Shown here piece by piece: positions 39,490-48,305 of a stretch of 64,000 nucleotides of DNA (positions are counted from its first letter, which is position 1; each line of letters opens with the position of its first letter). The translations under genes and the position numbers were made by a program. This DNA is from JAGVYF01 sp041650315 (GTDB taxonomy: Archaea > Nanobdellota > Nanobdellia > Woesearchaeales > JAGVYF01). The notes beneath the pieces are model-generated. The model did no database searches, was not told the DNA's origin, and saw only the letters and a list, made by a program, of their open reading frames with translations. The DNA is taken from assembly GCA_041650315.1 (NCBI GenBank), contig JBAZLJ010000002.1:1-64000 (forward strand), given 5' to 3'.

Positions 39490-40104
39490 CTACCAAACAT
39501 GAAATACTTCTTGTTCTAATGAGATTATATCAACATATTCGCTATTGTCATGCTCAAACTTCTGAAAACAAGACCATGCTAACATATCAGCAAATTGCAA
39601 ACCTGACCACGATTGAGAATAGCTATGATACACTTTAACTTTATTGATTGAAGATTTGCAACTCAGCATCTTAGTAAAATAATCGTTAAAATCTTGTTGC
39701 AATAACTGTTTACCCTTGGATTTATCTATCCTAATCTCAACATCATATGCATCGACTATTATCTGTTTCGCAAGCTTTCCAGCCACATAATTGTACAATT
39801 TATGCTTGTTATTCTTCAGAAAATCACTATAAATCTTCTTTTTCTCAAGAACAATATAGAATATCTTTGCATTTTTTATCTGAGTCAATTGCTTCAACAT
39901 ATGTCTTCTTAATTCGGGAGAAGATTTATTGGCTTTTATCTCGCTAGCTTTGCGCAACTGCTTCTTGAATTTATTACGCCGCATATTCTTTATGATTCTG
40001 TCTAAATCAGCGGGATTGTCAACCAGCAAAGCTGATAGAATTAAGTGTTTTGAGCCGCCCATGCCGAGATCTCCGCTCTCATCAATATACATATATTTGA
40101 ACAT
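39490..40104 (-). CDS. DUF3800 protein
   Basis: 204 aa beginning MFKYMYIDESGDLGMGGSKH, the DUF3800 signature (Y-I-D-E-S-G), with further acidic residues (VEIRIDKSKG; QFADMLAW) forming an RNase H-like active site. DUF3800 proteins are frequent next to mobile elements and defence genes; their substrate is not established. It is convergent with candidate small RNA 2. Confidence 0.85.
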   Translation of the reverse strand: MFKYMYIDESGDLGMGGSKHLILSALLVDNPADLDRIIKNMRRNKFKKQLRKASEIKANKSSPELRRHMLKQLTQIKNAKIFYIVLEKKKIYSDFLKNNKHKLYNYVAGKLAKQIIVDAYDVEIRIDKSKGKQLLQQDFNDYFTKMLSCKSSINKVKVYHSYSQSWSGLQFADMLAWSCFQKFEHDNSEYVDIISLEQEVFHVW

Positions 40105-40154
40105 TCAAGCGAATCAAGCAAACTGATGATATAAATAGATTATTATAATAAAAA

Positions 40155-40628
40155 CTATCTTTCCATTATCCTACGATATTCTTCAAATGGTTCTAGGCAC
40201 ATCTCTTTTCTGCGCACATCCAATCCACTTTCATCTTCAATCGGCCAGACTTTGCCATAACTGAACTGCGTTCCGAATATCTGCGGCAATCCTTTGCCCA
40301 CTAGAATTCTGTCTGTGAGATATGCTATGTACTGTTTTCTGTCATCGGTTAATGGCAATGCCTTCAGATATCCCAAGCATTCTTCCTGGAAAGCGACATC
40401 TTCTGAATGCTGCGCAATGAGCCATGCACTTTGTTCTCCAACAATATCGACTAAATCCGAAGAAGGCCAGCCTCTTTCTTTGATGATATCTTTCAGCCAC
40501 AATGTATTACCTACATAATTATCAAGCAATTCTTTCAGCTTATGCTCATCAGCCTTATATTCTCTGCTCAGCTGCTGATCGTGATTGAATCTGCGCACGA
40601 GTTCATCCAATAGCTGTCTGTCTATCAT
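40155..40628 (-). CDS. DUF6624-like protein
   Basis: 157 aa. The patterns IVGEQSAWLIAQHSEDVAFQ and LTDRILVGKGLPQIFGTQF are typical of the DUF6624 family, small soluble proteins of unknown function found in scattered bacteria and archaea, sometimes near toxins. It probably arrived by transfer. It lies downstream of the sufS-like gene on the same strand. Confidence 0.75.
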   Translation of the reverse strand: MIDRQLLDELVRRFNHDQQLSREYKADEHKLKELLDNYVGNTLWLKDIIKERGWPSSDLVDIVGEQSAWLIAQHSEDVAFQEECLGYLKALPLTDDRKQYIAYLTDRILVGKGLPQIFGTQFSYGKVWPIEDESGLDVRRKEMCLEPFEEYRRIMER

Positions 40629-40660
40629 AAAAAATGAAAAAAGAAATATCCTATAAAAAT

Positions 40661-41857
40661 CTAGTGCTTCAGCTTTACGATGTCCTTGACCGCATCAACA
40701 AACACTTTGCACTCGTCGGACGTGTTGTACAAGTACAATGATGCCCTTGCTGATCCTTTCATGTTATGCGCATTGAACCAGGAATGCACGCAATGGTTGC
40801 CGGACCTTACGGCTATCTTGTAGGCAGTGTCTAGCATTATCGCGACTTCGTGCGGGTCCATGCACTTGACGTTGAAGCTGAATATGCCTGAACGTTCTTT
40901 TGGGTCCTTCGGACCTATGATATCGACCATATAGCCTAATTCTTGCGTAAGGATTGTGTTGAGTTTTATTTCGTGATCATGGATTTTATCCATACCAAGC
41001 GCACTCAGATATTTCACAGCTGCGCCGAAACCTATCATGCCTGCATAATGTTGCAATCCCGCTTCAAATCTTTGCGGTATTTTTTCTAATTTGAATGAAT
41101 CGTAAGTTGAATCAGTGACAGTCTCTCCACCGACCATGAATGGATTGAGTTTCTCTAAAAGTTCAGGTTTGCCGTACAAAGCGCCTATACCTGTCGGGCC
41201 GAGCATCTTGTGGCCAGAACATGCCATGAAATCCACATCGAGCTTTTTAGTGTCTATCTCTTGATGCGCTGCTGATTGTGCGCAATCTAATAAGACTAAT
41301 GCGCCGTGATCGTGAGCTATCTTGATTACTTCTTTAGCTGGAATTGTTGTTCCGTCTAAATTAGAAGTATGGACCATTGAAACCAACTTTACGCCTTTGA
41401 TTTTCTTCTCGAAGTTCTCAAGACTGAATGAGTTGTCGAAGTTTGATTCAACGTATTCGTGCTTGACGCATTTATTAGCGAGCCATGGGATGAGATTTGA
41501 ATTATGCTCTTTATCTGTGCCCAATACAACATCGCCTTGCTTGAATTCTAATGATCTTGCTATCAAGTTAATCGATTCAGTAGTGTTCTTAGTGAATATG
41601 ATATCGTTCGCTTTCGCGCTGAAGAATTTCGCGATCTCTTCTCTTGCTTTCAAAGTTTCTTCTGTTACTCTCTTGCCAATAGTGTGCTGTGTCCTAGCTA
41701 CGCAGCCGGAATAATTCTCGTAATAATCGTTCTGCGCGTCAATGACTTGCTTAGGCTTCAAACTCATGCAAGCGTTATCGAAATAAATCAGTTTAGGATT
41801 TTTAACTAAAAGCGGAAAATCGTCCCTTATCTTGTTTGCGTTATGCCCTAACATCAT
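40661..41857 (-). CDS. Cysteine desulfurase, SufS-like
   Basis: 398 aa PLP enzyme: VHTSNLDGT, the cofactor Asp in LLDCAQSAAH, the Schiff-base Lys in ACSGHKMLGPTG, and the C-terminal catalytic Cys region (VRSGNHCVHSW). It supplies sulfur for Fe-S clusters or thiolation, relevant to the several radical SAM enzymes here. The start overlaps the end of the DsbA-like gene by 4 bp. Confidence 0.92.
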   Translation of the reverse strand: MMLGHNANKIRDDFPLLVKNPKLIYFDNACMSLKPKQVIDAQNDYYENYSGCVARTQHTIGKRVTEETLKAREEIAKFFSAKANDIIFTKNTTESINLIARSLEFKQGDVVLGTDKEHNSNLIPWLANKCVKHEYVESNFDNSFSLENFEKKIKGVKLVSMVHTSNLDGTTIPAKEVIKIAHDHGALVLLDCAQSAAHQEIDTKKLDVDFMACSGHKMLGPTGIGALYGKPELLEKLNPFMVGGETVTDSTYDSFKLEKIPQRFEAGLQHYAGMIGFGAAVKYLSALGMDKIHDHEIKLNTILTQELGYMVDIIGPKDPKERSGIFSFNVKCMDPHEVAIMLDTAYKIAVRSGNHCVHSWFNAHNMKGSARASLYLYNTSDECKVFVDAVKDIVKLKH

Positions 41858-42777
41858 TTTGCTAATTCCTCTTCTATCATATCCTTGAGTTTATCATATT
41901 TAATATTTCCGGTATATGCTTGATCGTTCACAAAGAAAGTTGGAGTTCCTTTAACGCCTGAAGATATACCTCTCCTGAAATCGTTGTCTATCTTCATTGC
42001 AGTATCGTTGTCAGCGTAACAGCTGTTGAATTTGGTCATATCCAGATGCAGATCCTGAGCTAATTCTATCAATGATTCTGCTTTATACTCTCTTAACTCA
42101 AATAATTGGTAATGATATTGCCAGAACTGGTTCTGTTCCCTTGCGCATTCCGCTGCTTTCGCAGTCTCTTGTGAGCCAGGATGGCTTGATAATGGGAAAT
42201 CTAGATATACGAATTTAACTCGGTCTTTGTAAGTGTCTACCAACTCGTCAAATACTTCTTGCGATTCTTTTGTGTAAGGGCACACATAGCATCCGAATTG
42301 GATGACTGTGACTTTCGCATCATCGGGCCCTAGATAGGGATCTGTGCTGAATATCTTCGGCTTAGTTAATACGTCTGGCCTGAATATGTTCTCAGGCGCA
42401 TCTCCACATGTTGAGTATTGCGCGCTAGTGCTTAATGGATCGAATATGCAAAATCCGCCTTCAGGGCCGTTGCAGTTGCCGTACATAGCGTAATTGTATC
42501 CCGCCAAACCTGTATAATAACCTGAGATTAATGTAAGAATCACTAATGTCCATGAGAATACTTCGAAATAGTTGTATACTATGAGTGCGAATGAATGATT
42601 TAGTTTCAATAGTTTGCCTACAATCTGCGATTTTAAACGGACATCCAATGCAGATTCGCATTTCCTTAATGTGAGCCTTCTGAATACGCAATCGAACGCT
42701 TCATAGGCCAATCTCCTATAGCTTACGCTGAATATTCCTAGGATACTGAACACAATCAATGCGAGTATACAAATCAT
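41854..42777 (-). CDS. Membrane-anchored DsbA/thioredoxin-like protein
   Basis: 307 aa. An N-terminal span and a second hydrophobic region (YFEVFSWTLVILTLISGYYT) precede a thioredoxin domain with the active site CYVCPYTK and C-terminal GVKGTPTFFVNDQAY (cis-Pro loop). It probably forms or isomerises disulfides outside the membrane. The 4-bp overlap with the desulfurase gene indicates one operon. Confidence 0.85.
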   Translation of the reverse strand: MICILALIVFSILGIFSVSYRRLAYEAFDCVFRRLTLRKCESALDVRLKSQIVGKLLKLNHSFALIVYNYFEVFSWTLVILTLISGYYTGLAGYNYAMYGNCNGPEGGFCIFDPLSTSAQYSTCGDAPENIFRPDVLTKPKIFSTDPYLGPDDAKVTVIQFGCYVCPYTKESQEVFDELVDTYKDRVKFVYLDFPLSSHPGSQETAKAAECAREQNQFWQYHYQLFELREYKAESLIELAQDLHLDMTKFNSCYADNDTAMKIDNDFRRGISSGVKGTPTFFVNDQAYTGNIKYDKLKDMIEEELAK

Positions 42778-42866
42778 ATCTATCTGGATATATTTTCAAT
42801 ATATAAATGTTGACTAATTTTATTTTATCAAAAAGTATATATTAAAGATTACCTTTACCCCTTTTT

Positions 42867-43472
42867 ATGAAACCTAAATATTCTGCCAATGTGGTAGAAA
42901 GCCTTGAGCATCTCACCAATGAGGCATATCTTGCGCTAAAGAAGACTTTCAAGTACGTAGTCACGCCTGAAGTCAACTTGATGAGGACGAGGTATTCTAA
43001 TATTAAAAATCATCTGCAGGAATTGACAAATGTTAGGCCCTTGGTATATGCTAATATGCCGAAAGAAGATGGCGTACAAAGATATCTCCTGCAATACATA
43101 ATCGGGTTTGAATGCACGGCGATACTTGCTGCAAGAAGTACATTAGGCAAACCTATACCGCCGGGATACAATTACAGGATTGGGGCGCAACTGCAAGGAA
43201 CTATTGTTGTGCCTAAAAAATACGATGATTTAGGCCTCATCCATAAAATAATTGATGAAAGCTATAATGAGAACGGATACAGGCAGCTGGAAGATATGAC
43301 ACATGAACTTACACGTACTGAAAGATATGATTTGGTTTTATGTGCTTTGGATTATGTGAAACGAAAATATCGCAAAATGTATGTGTCCAGGAAACAGGAA
43401 GAGACTTACAAAGATCTCTCTGATTTCAAACGTAAAAATCCAGATCTGTTCAAAGGCATTGATCCGAAATAG
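42867..43472 (+). CDS. Hypothetical protein, 201 aa
   Basis: ATG about 28 bp after AGTATATATTAAA (leaderless). It is a soluble, basic, helical protein (ALKKTFKYVVTPEVNLMRTR...; LDYVKRKYRKMYVSRKQEET) with no known motif. It is divergent from the DsbA-like gene. Function unknown. Confidence 0.6.
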   Translation: MKPKYSANVVESLEHLTNEAYLALKKTFKYVVTPEVNLMRTRYSNIKNHLQELTNVRPLVYANMPKEDGVQRYLLQYIIGFECTAILAARSTLGKPIPPGYNYRIGAQLQGTIVVPKKYDDLGLIHKIIDESYNENGYRQLEDMTHELTRTERYDLVLCALDYVKRKYRKMYVSRKQEETYKDLSDFKRKNPDLFKGIDPK

Positions 43473-43476
43473 AATT

Positions 43477-43626
43477 TATTCTAAAATTGCTTTGATTCCA
43501 ACCTTTTAGAAAAAGCTCGAACCTCGTTCGAGGCTTCGGACGCAGTCCGAACAGCTTGACCAAAACTATTGGACATTCGCAAACTCTGTTTGCTCAGTCC
43601 TTTTTACTCTAAAATTGCTTTAATTC
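43477..43626 (-). repeat. Palindromic element F flanked by duplicated alaS end
   Basis: The last codons of alaS (43604-43626) recur at 43477-43499 (21 of 23 bases), so the distal copy still reads I-K-A-I-L-E-stop. The 104-bp interior has hairpins CTCGAAC/GTTCGAG and TTCGGAC/GTCCGAA, AGCTTGACCAAAAC, and the stem GGAC/GTCC with inner GCAAAC/GTTTGC. Confidence 0.75.
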
Positions 43627-45367
43627 TCCTTATACCCGCAGCAACTGCTTCTTCTTTGATTATCTTGAAGTGGCCTAGCTGTTCTGTATTTGTTATGTGC
43701 GGACCCATGCATATCTCTTTAGAGTAATCGCCGATTGAATAGACGGATACTTTCGCCGGGTATTTCGCGCCGAACTCTGCCTGAGCGCCGGATTTCATGG
43801 CTTTGTCCAAGTCCATCTCTTCTCTCTTGATTTCCATATGTTTCTTGATGACTTTGTTGACTTCGTCTTCAACTTTTTTTACTTCTGCTTCAGTCAGTTT
43901 CCTGTCGAAGTTGAAATCGAATCTTAATCTTTCCGGCGTTATATTGGATCCTTTCTGATGTATCTCTGAATGAAGCACTTTTCTCAATGCTTCGCCCAAT
44001 AAATGAGTAGCGGTATGAAGTTTCGCAGTTATCTCTGACGCTTCAGACAATCCGCCTTTGAATTTCTTTTCTGCGCCTTTCCTTGACAATTCCTGGTGCT
44101 TCTGATATTCTGCATTGTATTCTTGCTCGTCAACTGAAATATCTAATTCGTTCGCAAGTTCTTGCACCATCTCGAATGGGAATCCGAAACTCTGGAATAA
44201 TAGGAATGCATCTTTGCCAGAAATAACACTTTTGCCTTTAGCTATTGTTTCGAAATGCTTCAATCCTTTTTCTAGCGTTTCTTTGAATCTCTGCTCTTCT
44301 TTAAGTAATTCGTCAAGTATGAATTGTTTTTTCTCTTTAAGCTCAGGATAATCTTCATGATACATGTCTATGACTATCTTCGCTAATGGCTTGCACAGCT
44401 CTTGTTCAATGCCTAATAATTTAGCGTGCCTTATAGCTCTCCTGATAAATCTCCTGAGGATATATCCTTGATCAACATTAGATGGGACTGCCCCTCTCTC
44501 GTCACCTAGAATGAATGTCGCAGCTTTCATGTGATCCGCGATTATCCTGACGCTTCTTGTCTGCTCTGGCAAGAAGTTAGTGACATTAGCCAAAGTCTTG
44601 ATCTCTGCGATTATCGGAGTGAATAGTTCAGTGTCATAGACAGATTGCTTGCCTTGAAGCATAGCAATCGTCCTTTCTACGCCCATGCCGGTATCTACGT
44701 TCTGTTGCTTTAATTTTTCATATCTGCCGTCTGCGGTCTTGTTGTATTCCATGAATACGTCGTTCCATATTTCAAGAAATTTACCGCATCTGCAGCCAGG
44801 TCTGCATTCTGGCGAACATTTCTTTTTGCCTAAATCAATAAACATTTCTGTATCTGGTCCGCATGGTCCTGTGGTCCCTGCTGGGCCCCACCAGTTGTCA
44901 GATTTTGGAAGGAAATAAATGTGGTTTTCTGCTAATCCAAGACTTTTCCAAATCTTCGCGGATTCTTCATCTTTAGGCGCGTCCTTATCGCCTGCGAAAC
45001 ATGTGACTGAGATTTTGTCCTTGCTGAAGCCTAGCTCTTTTGTCAGGAACTCATAGCTCCATGTGATAGCTTCTTTCTTGAAATAATCGCCTAATGACCA
45101 GTTGCCAAGCATCTCAAAGAAAGTGCAGTGGCTCGCATCGCCGACTTCATCGATGTCGCCTGTTCTGATGCATTTCTGTACATCAGTAAGCCTCTTGCCT
45201 AATGGATGAGGCTGGCCCATCAAGAATGGAACTAACGGATGCATGCCTGCTGTAGTAAATAGAATAGTCGGATCGTGTTCTGGTATTAACGGCGCAGATT
45301 TTATCACTGCGTGGCCTTTGGACCTGAAGAATTCTAGGTATTTCTTCTTGAGTTCTGTTGCTTTCAT
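43604..45367 (-). CDS. alaS: Alanyl-tRNA synthetase, short form
   Basis: About 587 aa. It has the catalytic domain (FFEMLGNWSLGDYFKKEAI; GVERTIAMLQG), the archaeal zinc region CSPECRPGCRCGKF and the editing domain (TATHLLGEAL; CMGPHITNTEQLGHFKIIKE). The C-Ala/DHHA1 domain that extends typical AlaRS to about 850-900 aa is absent; the protein ends at GIRRIKAILE. The truncation is clean, and the 3' end carries insert F just downstream. The start may be ATG 45367 or GTG 45376. Confidence 0.9.
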   Translation of the reverse strand: MKATELKKKYLEFFRSKGHAVIKSAPLIPEHDPTILFTTAGMHPLVPFLMGQPHPLGKRLTDVQKCIRTGDIDEVGDASHCTFFEMLGNWSLGDYFKKEAITWSYEFLTKELGFSKDKISVTCFAGDKDAPKDEESAKIWKSLGLAENHIYFLPKSDNWWGPAGTTGPCGPDTEMFIDLGKKKCSPECRPGCRCGKFLEIWNDVFMEYNKTADGRYEKLKQQNVDTGMGVERTIAMLQGKQSVYDTELFTPIIAEIKTLANVTNFLPEQTRSVRIIADHMKAATFILGDERGAVPSNVDQGYILRRFIRRAIRHAKLLGIEQELCKPLAKIVIDMYHEDYPELKEKKQFILDELLKEEQRFKETLEKGLKHFETIAKGKSVISGKDAFLLFQSFGFPFEMVQELANELDISVDEQEYNAEYQKHQELSRKGAEKKFKGGLSEASEITAKLHTATHLLGEALRKVLHSEIHQKGSNITPERLRFDFNFDRKLTEAEVKKVEDEVNKVIKKHMEIKREEMDLDKAMKSGAQAEFGAKYPAKVSVYSIGDYSKEICMGPHITNTEQLGHFKIIKEEAVAAGIRRIKAILE

Positions 45368-45468
45368 GAGGTTCACGTAACGAAGTTTGTTTTATAAATG
45401 TTTTGGGCAATTGATTACATTTGATAATCTAAATGTTTATATATCACTTTTCTTTCAAAAAATCGATG

Positions 45469-45939
45469 CGATACATCACTGATCCAAAGGAGATTGAACT
45501 GACTAAACATTATCTAGTGTTAGCTGCGATTGAAGCAACATATTCAAAATGCAAAAAATCTCAGCGCGGAGTGATCATCGTAAAGAATGATATAATGATT
45601 GGCAAAGGGCATAACAAACCTACGCTTGAAAACCTATGCTGTATGAGAGAGGAAATTACTGATAACGGCAGAGTCGAACTGTGCACAGCGATACATGCTG
45701 AACAAATGGCAATGATAGATGCGGCGAATCATGGTTTTATTTTGAATGGTGGAAGGATGTATCATATCAAGACAAAAAAAGGGCAAATGGTACCTTCGGG
45801 AAAACCTTCATGCACAGTCTGCAGCAGATTGATATACGAAGCAGGATTGGAATTCGTACTATGGCATAAAGAAGGTTATGCGATTTACGATCCTAAAGAA
45901 TTAAATGAACTCTCTTATAGATATTTCTTGAAGCAATGA
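45469..45939 (+). CDS. Cytidine/deoxycytidylate deaminase-like protein, 156 aa
   Basis: The zinc deaminase motifs are HAEQMAMIDAA (His-Ala-Glu) and PSCTVC (P-x-C-x-x-C). The ATG at 45469 lies about 28 bp after GTTTATATATC, replacing an in-frame upstream ATG within the TATA box. Its length fits dCMP- or tRNA-type deaminases; the substrate is unclear. Confidence 0.82.
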   Translation, partial: RYITDPKEIELTKHYLVLAAIEATYSKCKKSQRGVIIVKNDIMIGKGHNKPTLENLCCMREEITDNGRVELCTAIHAEQMAMIDAANHGFILNGGRMYHIKTKKGQMVPSGKPSCTVCSRLIYEAGLEFVLWHKEGYAIYDPKELNELSYRYFLKQ

Positions 45940-45980
45940 GCAGTAACCTTTATAAATGAATTATATACTCGAGTAGCTAT

Positions 45981-46757
45981 ATGGTCGAAAGAAATAATAA
46001 TTGGGATGGAGTAACTTTTTTCCATACGAATGAAAGCCTAGATGCGATTATTGCAGGCTTAATCCCACAATCTAATGATAATATACTTGCAATCTGCGGT
46101 TCAGGAGACCAGGCATTCGCATTGGTACAATATGGTGCAAAAGTGTTTGCCGTAGATAATATTCCAGAACAAGTAACTTATGCTGAAAGCAGAAAAACTG
46201 CACTTTTGAAAGAAGATATAACTGGATTTTTACCTGCATCTTATCTTCCCGAAAATAGAATAAGGGGTGCCCAAAGAATTCTTATACCTCAAATACAAAA
46301 AGTACTTGTCCCTAAAAAAATAATACCTCACTTAGATGGACTTCAGTTTAAAACGGGAAATTTATTTAATGAATTATTAGATAACACACTAGAATTCAAT
46401 AAAATGTACTTATCTAATTCAATGGAATACATTCATCATGCAGATGGCGGACGTGTAATTCCAAGAAGAATATCATTTTCATCCGAAGAAGAACAAATAA
46501 GATTAAAATTGATTTTACAAAGATTAACTTTGGGAGGACTAGTCTATTTTTCAGGCCCCGAAGAAACTTATACAATATACCATGCCAGAGGATACCCTGA
46601 TAAAGTAGAAAAAGAGCTTAATCCGGAGTTAATATCTGATTTGGAATCAAAATTAGTATTGGTACCAGAATTAACCAAAAAAGCAAGAGATTATGAAAAG
46701 AAATGGTCTACTGCTACAATGTGGGCTCCCGCAGTATACAGGAAACAACCAAAATGA
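45981..46757 (+). CDS. DUF3419-like SAM-dependent protein, 258 aa
   Basis: ILAICGSGDQAFALVQYGAK followed by VFAVDNIPEQVTYAESRKTA is the DUF3419 form of the SAM-binding fold, in which GSGD replaces the usual glycine loop. Members include BtaA-like aminocarboxypropyl transferases for betaine lipids. The rest (SNSMEYIHHADGG) is consistent. Its stop overlaps the dphB start (ATGA). A lipid role is possible but not shown. Confidence 0.7.
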   Translation: MVERNNNWDGVTFFHTNESLDAIIAGLIPQSNDNILAICGSGDQAFALVQYGAKVFAVDNIPEQVTYAESRKTALLKEDITGFLPASYLPENRIRGAQRILIPQIQKVLVPKKIIPHLDGLQFKTGNLFNELLDNTLEFNKMYLSNSMEYIHHADGGRVIPRRISFSSEEEQIRLKLILQRLTLGGLVYFSGPEETYTIYHARGYPDKVEKELNPELISDLESKLVLVPELTKKARDYEKKWSTATMWAPAVYRKQPK

Positions 46758-47509
46758 TCTACATAATCGGAATCGGATTGAGTGATGAAAAAGACATCAC
46801 AGTGAAAGGGCTTGAAGCTTTGAAGAAGTGCAAGCGTGTCTATTTAGAGGACTACACTTCGCTGATGCAGGTTGGCGTTTCTGCGCTTGAGAAGTTCTAC
46901 GGCAAAAAGCTGATCCTTGCAGATAGGGCTATGGTTGAATCAAAGTCTGATGATATTTTGAAAGGCGCAGACAAAGAAGATGTCGCACTTCTTGTTGTAG
47001 GCGATGCTATGGGCGCGACTACGCACATCGATTTCGTTCTTCGTGCGAAAGAGAAGAAAATTCCTTTCTCTATAATTCATAATACTTCTATACTTAATGC
47101 AATCGGCGTTACTGGTCTTCAATTGTACAAGTTCGGAAAGACTACTTCAATTGTTTTCGGCGAAAAGAATTGGTTGCCTGAGACACCGTACGATGTAATC
47201 AAGATGAACAAAGCGAACGGATTGCACACTTTATGCTTGCTTGATATCAAGAAAGATGTCGACAGGTACATGACTGTGAATCAAGGCATTGAAACGTTGC
47301 TTGAGATCGAAGCGAAACGCAAAGAGAAAGTATTTACTAAGGAAACATTCTGCGTTGGATGCGCACGTATCGGCTCTTCTACACAAGTTATCAAAGCCGG
47401 AAAAGCAAAGGATTTGTTTAAGATTGATTTCGGAAAAGCGCCTCATTGCCTGATAGTTCCCGGCGAGATGCATTTCATGGAAGAAGATGCGCTGAAAGCG
47501 CTTTACTAA
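46754..47509 (+). CDS. dphB: Diphthine synthase
   Basis: 251 aa starting MIYIIGIGLSDEKDITVKGL, with LLVVGDAMGATTHIDFVLRA and SIIHNTSILNAIGVTGLQLY, the hallmarks of the archaeal/eukaryal Dph5/DphB tetrapyrrole-methylase fold. It methylates the EF-2 histidine modification on the way to diphthamide. The ATG overlaps the previous stop; the longer open frame upstream is rejected. Confidence 0.95.
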   Translation: MIYIIGIGLSDEKDITVKGLEALKKCKRVYLEDYTSLMQVGVSALEKFYGKKLILADRAMVESKSDDILKGADKEDVALLVVGDAMGATTHIDFVLRAKEKKIPFSIIHNTSILNAIGVTGLQLYKFGKTTSIVFGEKNWLPETPYDVIKMNKANGLHTLCLLDIKKDVDRYMTVNQGIETLLEIEAKRKEKVFTKETFCVGCARIGSSTQVIKAGKAKDLFKIDFGKAPHCLIVPGEMHFMEEDALKALY

Positions 47510-47592
47510 ACATAATTTTCGTGGCTGTGTTTACATTCCCATTTGCAATAACATTTATAAATAGGCATTTATTCAAAGCTATTGCTAAACAC

Positions 47593-47665
47593 AGCCCCGT
47601 AGTGTAGCGGCCAATCATACTGGACTTTGGATCCGGTGACCTCGGTTCGAATCCGAGCGGGGCTA
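47593..47665 (+). tRNA. tRNA-Gln(TTG)
   Basis: Acceptor AGCCCCG/CGGGGCT, A73, anticodon stem CTGGA/TCCGG around CTTTGGA, T arm CTCGG-TTCGAAT-CCGAG. A TTTATAAAT TATA box lies about 40 bp upstream. No intron. Confidence 0.9.
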
Positions 47666-47780
47666 TTCTTTTCTTTTCCTTCGTGCTATTGAGTAGAACG
47701 AAATAGCACTTGAGTTCGGGATCAAGGAACGAAACCCTTGGTTCTGCATCCGAGCGGGGCTATTCTTTTCTTTTCCTTCT
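47651..47780 (+). repeat. Duplicated tRNA-Gln 3' end around a hairpin spacer
   Basis: A 32-bp exact repeat (47651-47682 and 47749-47780) contains the last 15 bases of tRNA-Gln and its T-rich trailer. The 66-bp spacer has hairpins GTGCTATT/AATAGCAC and CAAGG/CCTTG. The architecture matches the tRNA-Ser locus. Confidence 0.8.
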
Positions 47781-47817
47781 AAATAAATTAATAAACATTG
47801 GCTCACATAGTAATACA

Positions 47818-48303
47818 ATGCCAACAAAGATATCCAAAGTGGATCAACGTGAACTAGCCATCTGGGCTGCGAAATGCGCAGAGCATGTATTACCTTACTT
47901 CGAAAGAGAATATCCTAATGATTCTCGTCCGCGGAAAGCGATTGAAGTTTGCCGCACATGGATACGTACTGGCGTGTTCAGCATGAAAGTGATACGCGGA
48001 GCGTCATTATCGGCACATGCTGCGGCCCGCGATACTAAAAAAGATAGCGCTGCATTATACGCAGCTCGCGCCTGCGGACAGGCTGTTGCGACTGCGCATG
48101 TTGGAGAGCACGCGTTCGGACCTTCTTACTATGCGTTGAAAATTGCTGCGATTGATCCTGACACTGCTGAAGTTAAAATCGCAAAAGAACTAAAGTGGCA
48201 ATCACAACGGCTTCCAAAACATCTTATTAAAACATGGAAAGATTTCCAATTAAAACGTTTCCCGAAAAAACTTAAAGAACTCATTAAAAAAAGCGCTAAA
48301 TAA
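47818..48303 (+). CDS. Immunity-like protein (Imm-5 type), 161 aa
   Basis: The ATG at 47818 comes after an AT-rich promoter. The pattern IWAAKCAEHVLPYFEREYPN, RPRKAIEVCRTWIRTG, SAHAAARD and AARACGQAVATAHVGEHAFG is that of putative immunity proteins found in polymorphic toxin loci and as orphans. No cognate toxin is visible nearby. It lies next to the duplicated tRNA-Gln end, a usual entry point for foreign genes. Confidence 0.75.
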   Translation: MPTKISKVDQRELAIWAAKCAEHVLPYFEREYPNDSRPRKAIEVCRTWIRTGVFSMKVIRGASLSAHAAARDTKKDSAALYAARACGQAVATAHVGEHAFGPSYYALKIAAIDPDTAEVKIAKELKWQSQRLPKHLIKTWKDFQLKRFPKKLKELIKKSAK

Positions 48304-48305
48304 TT

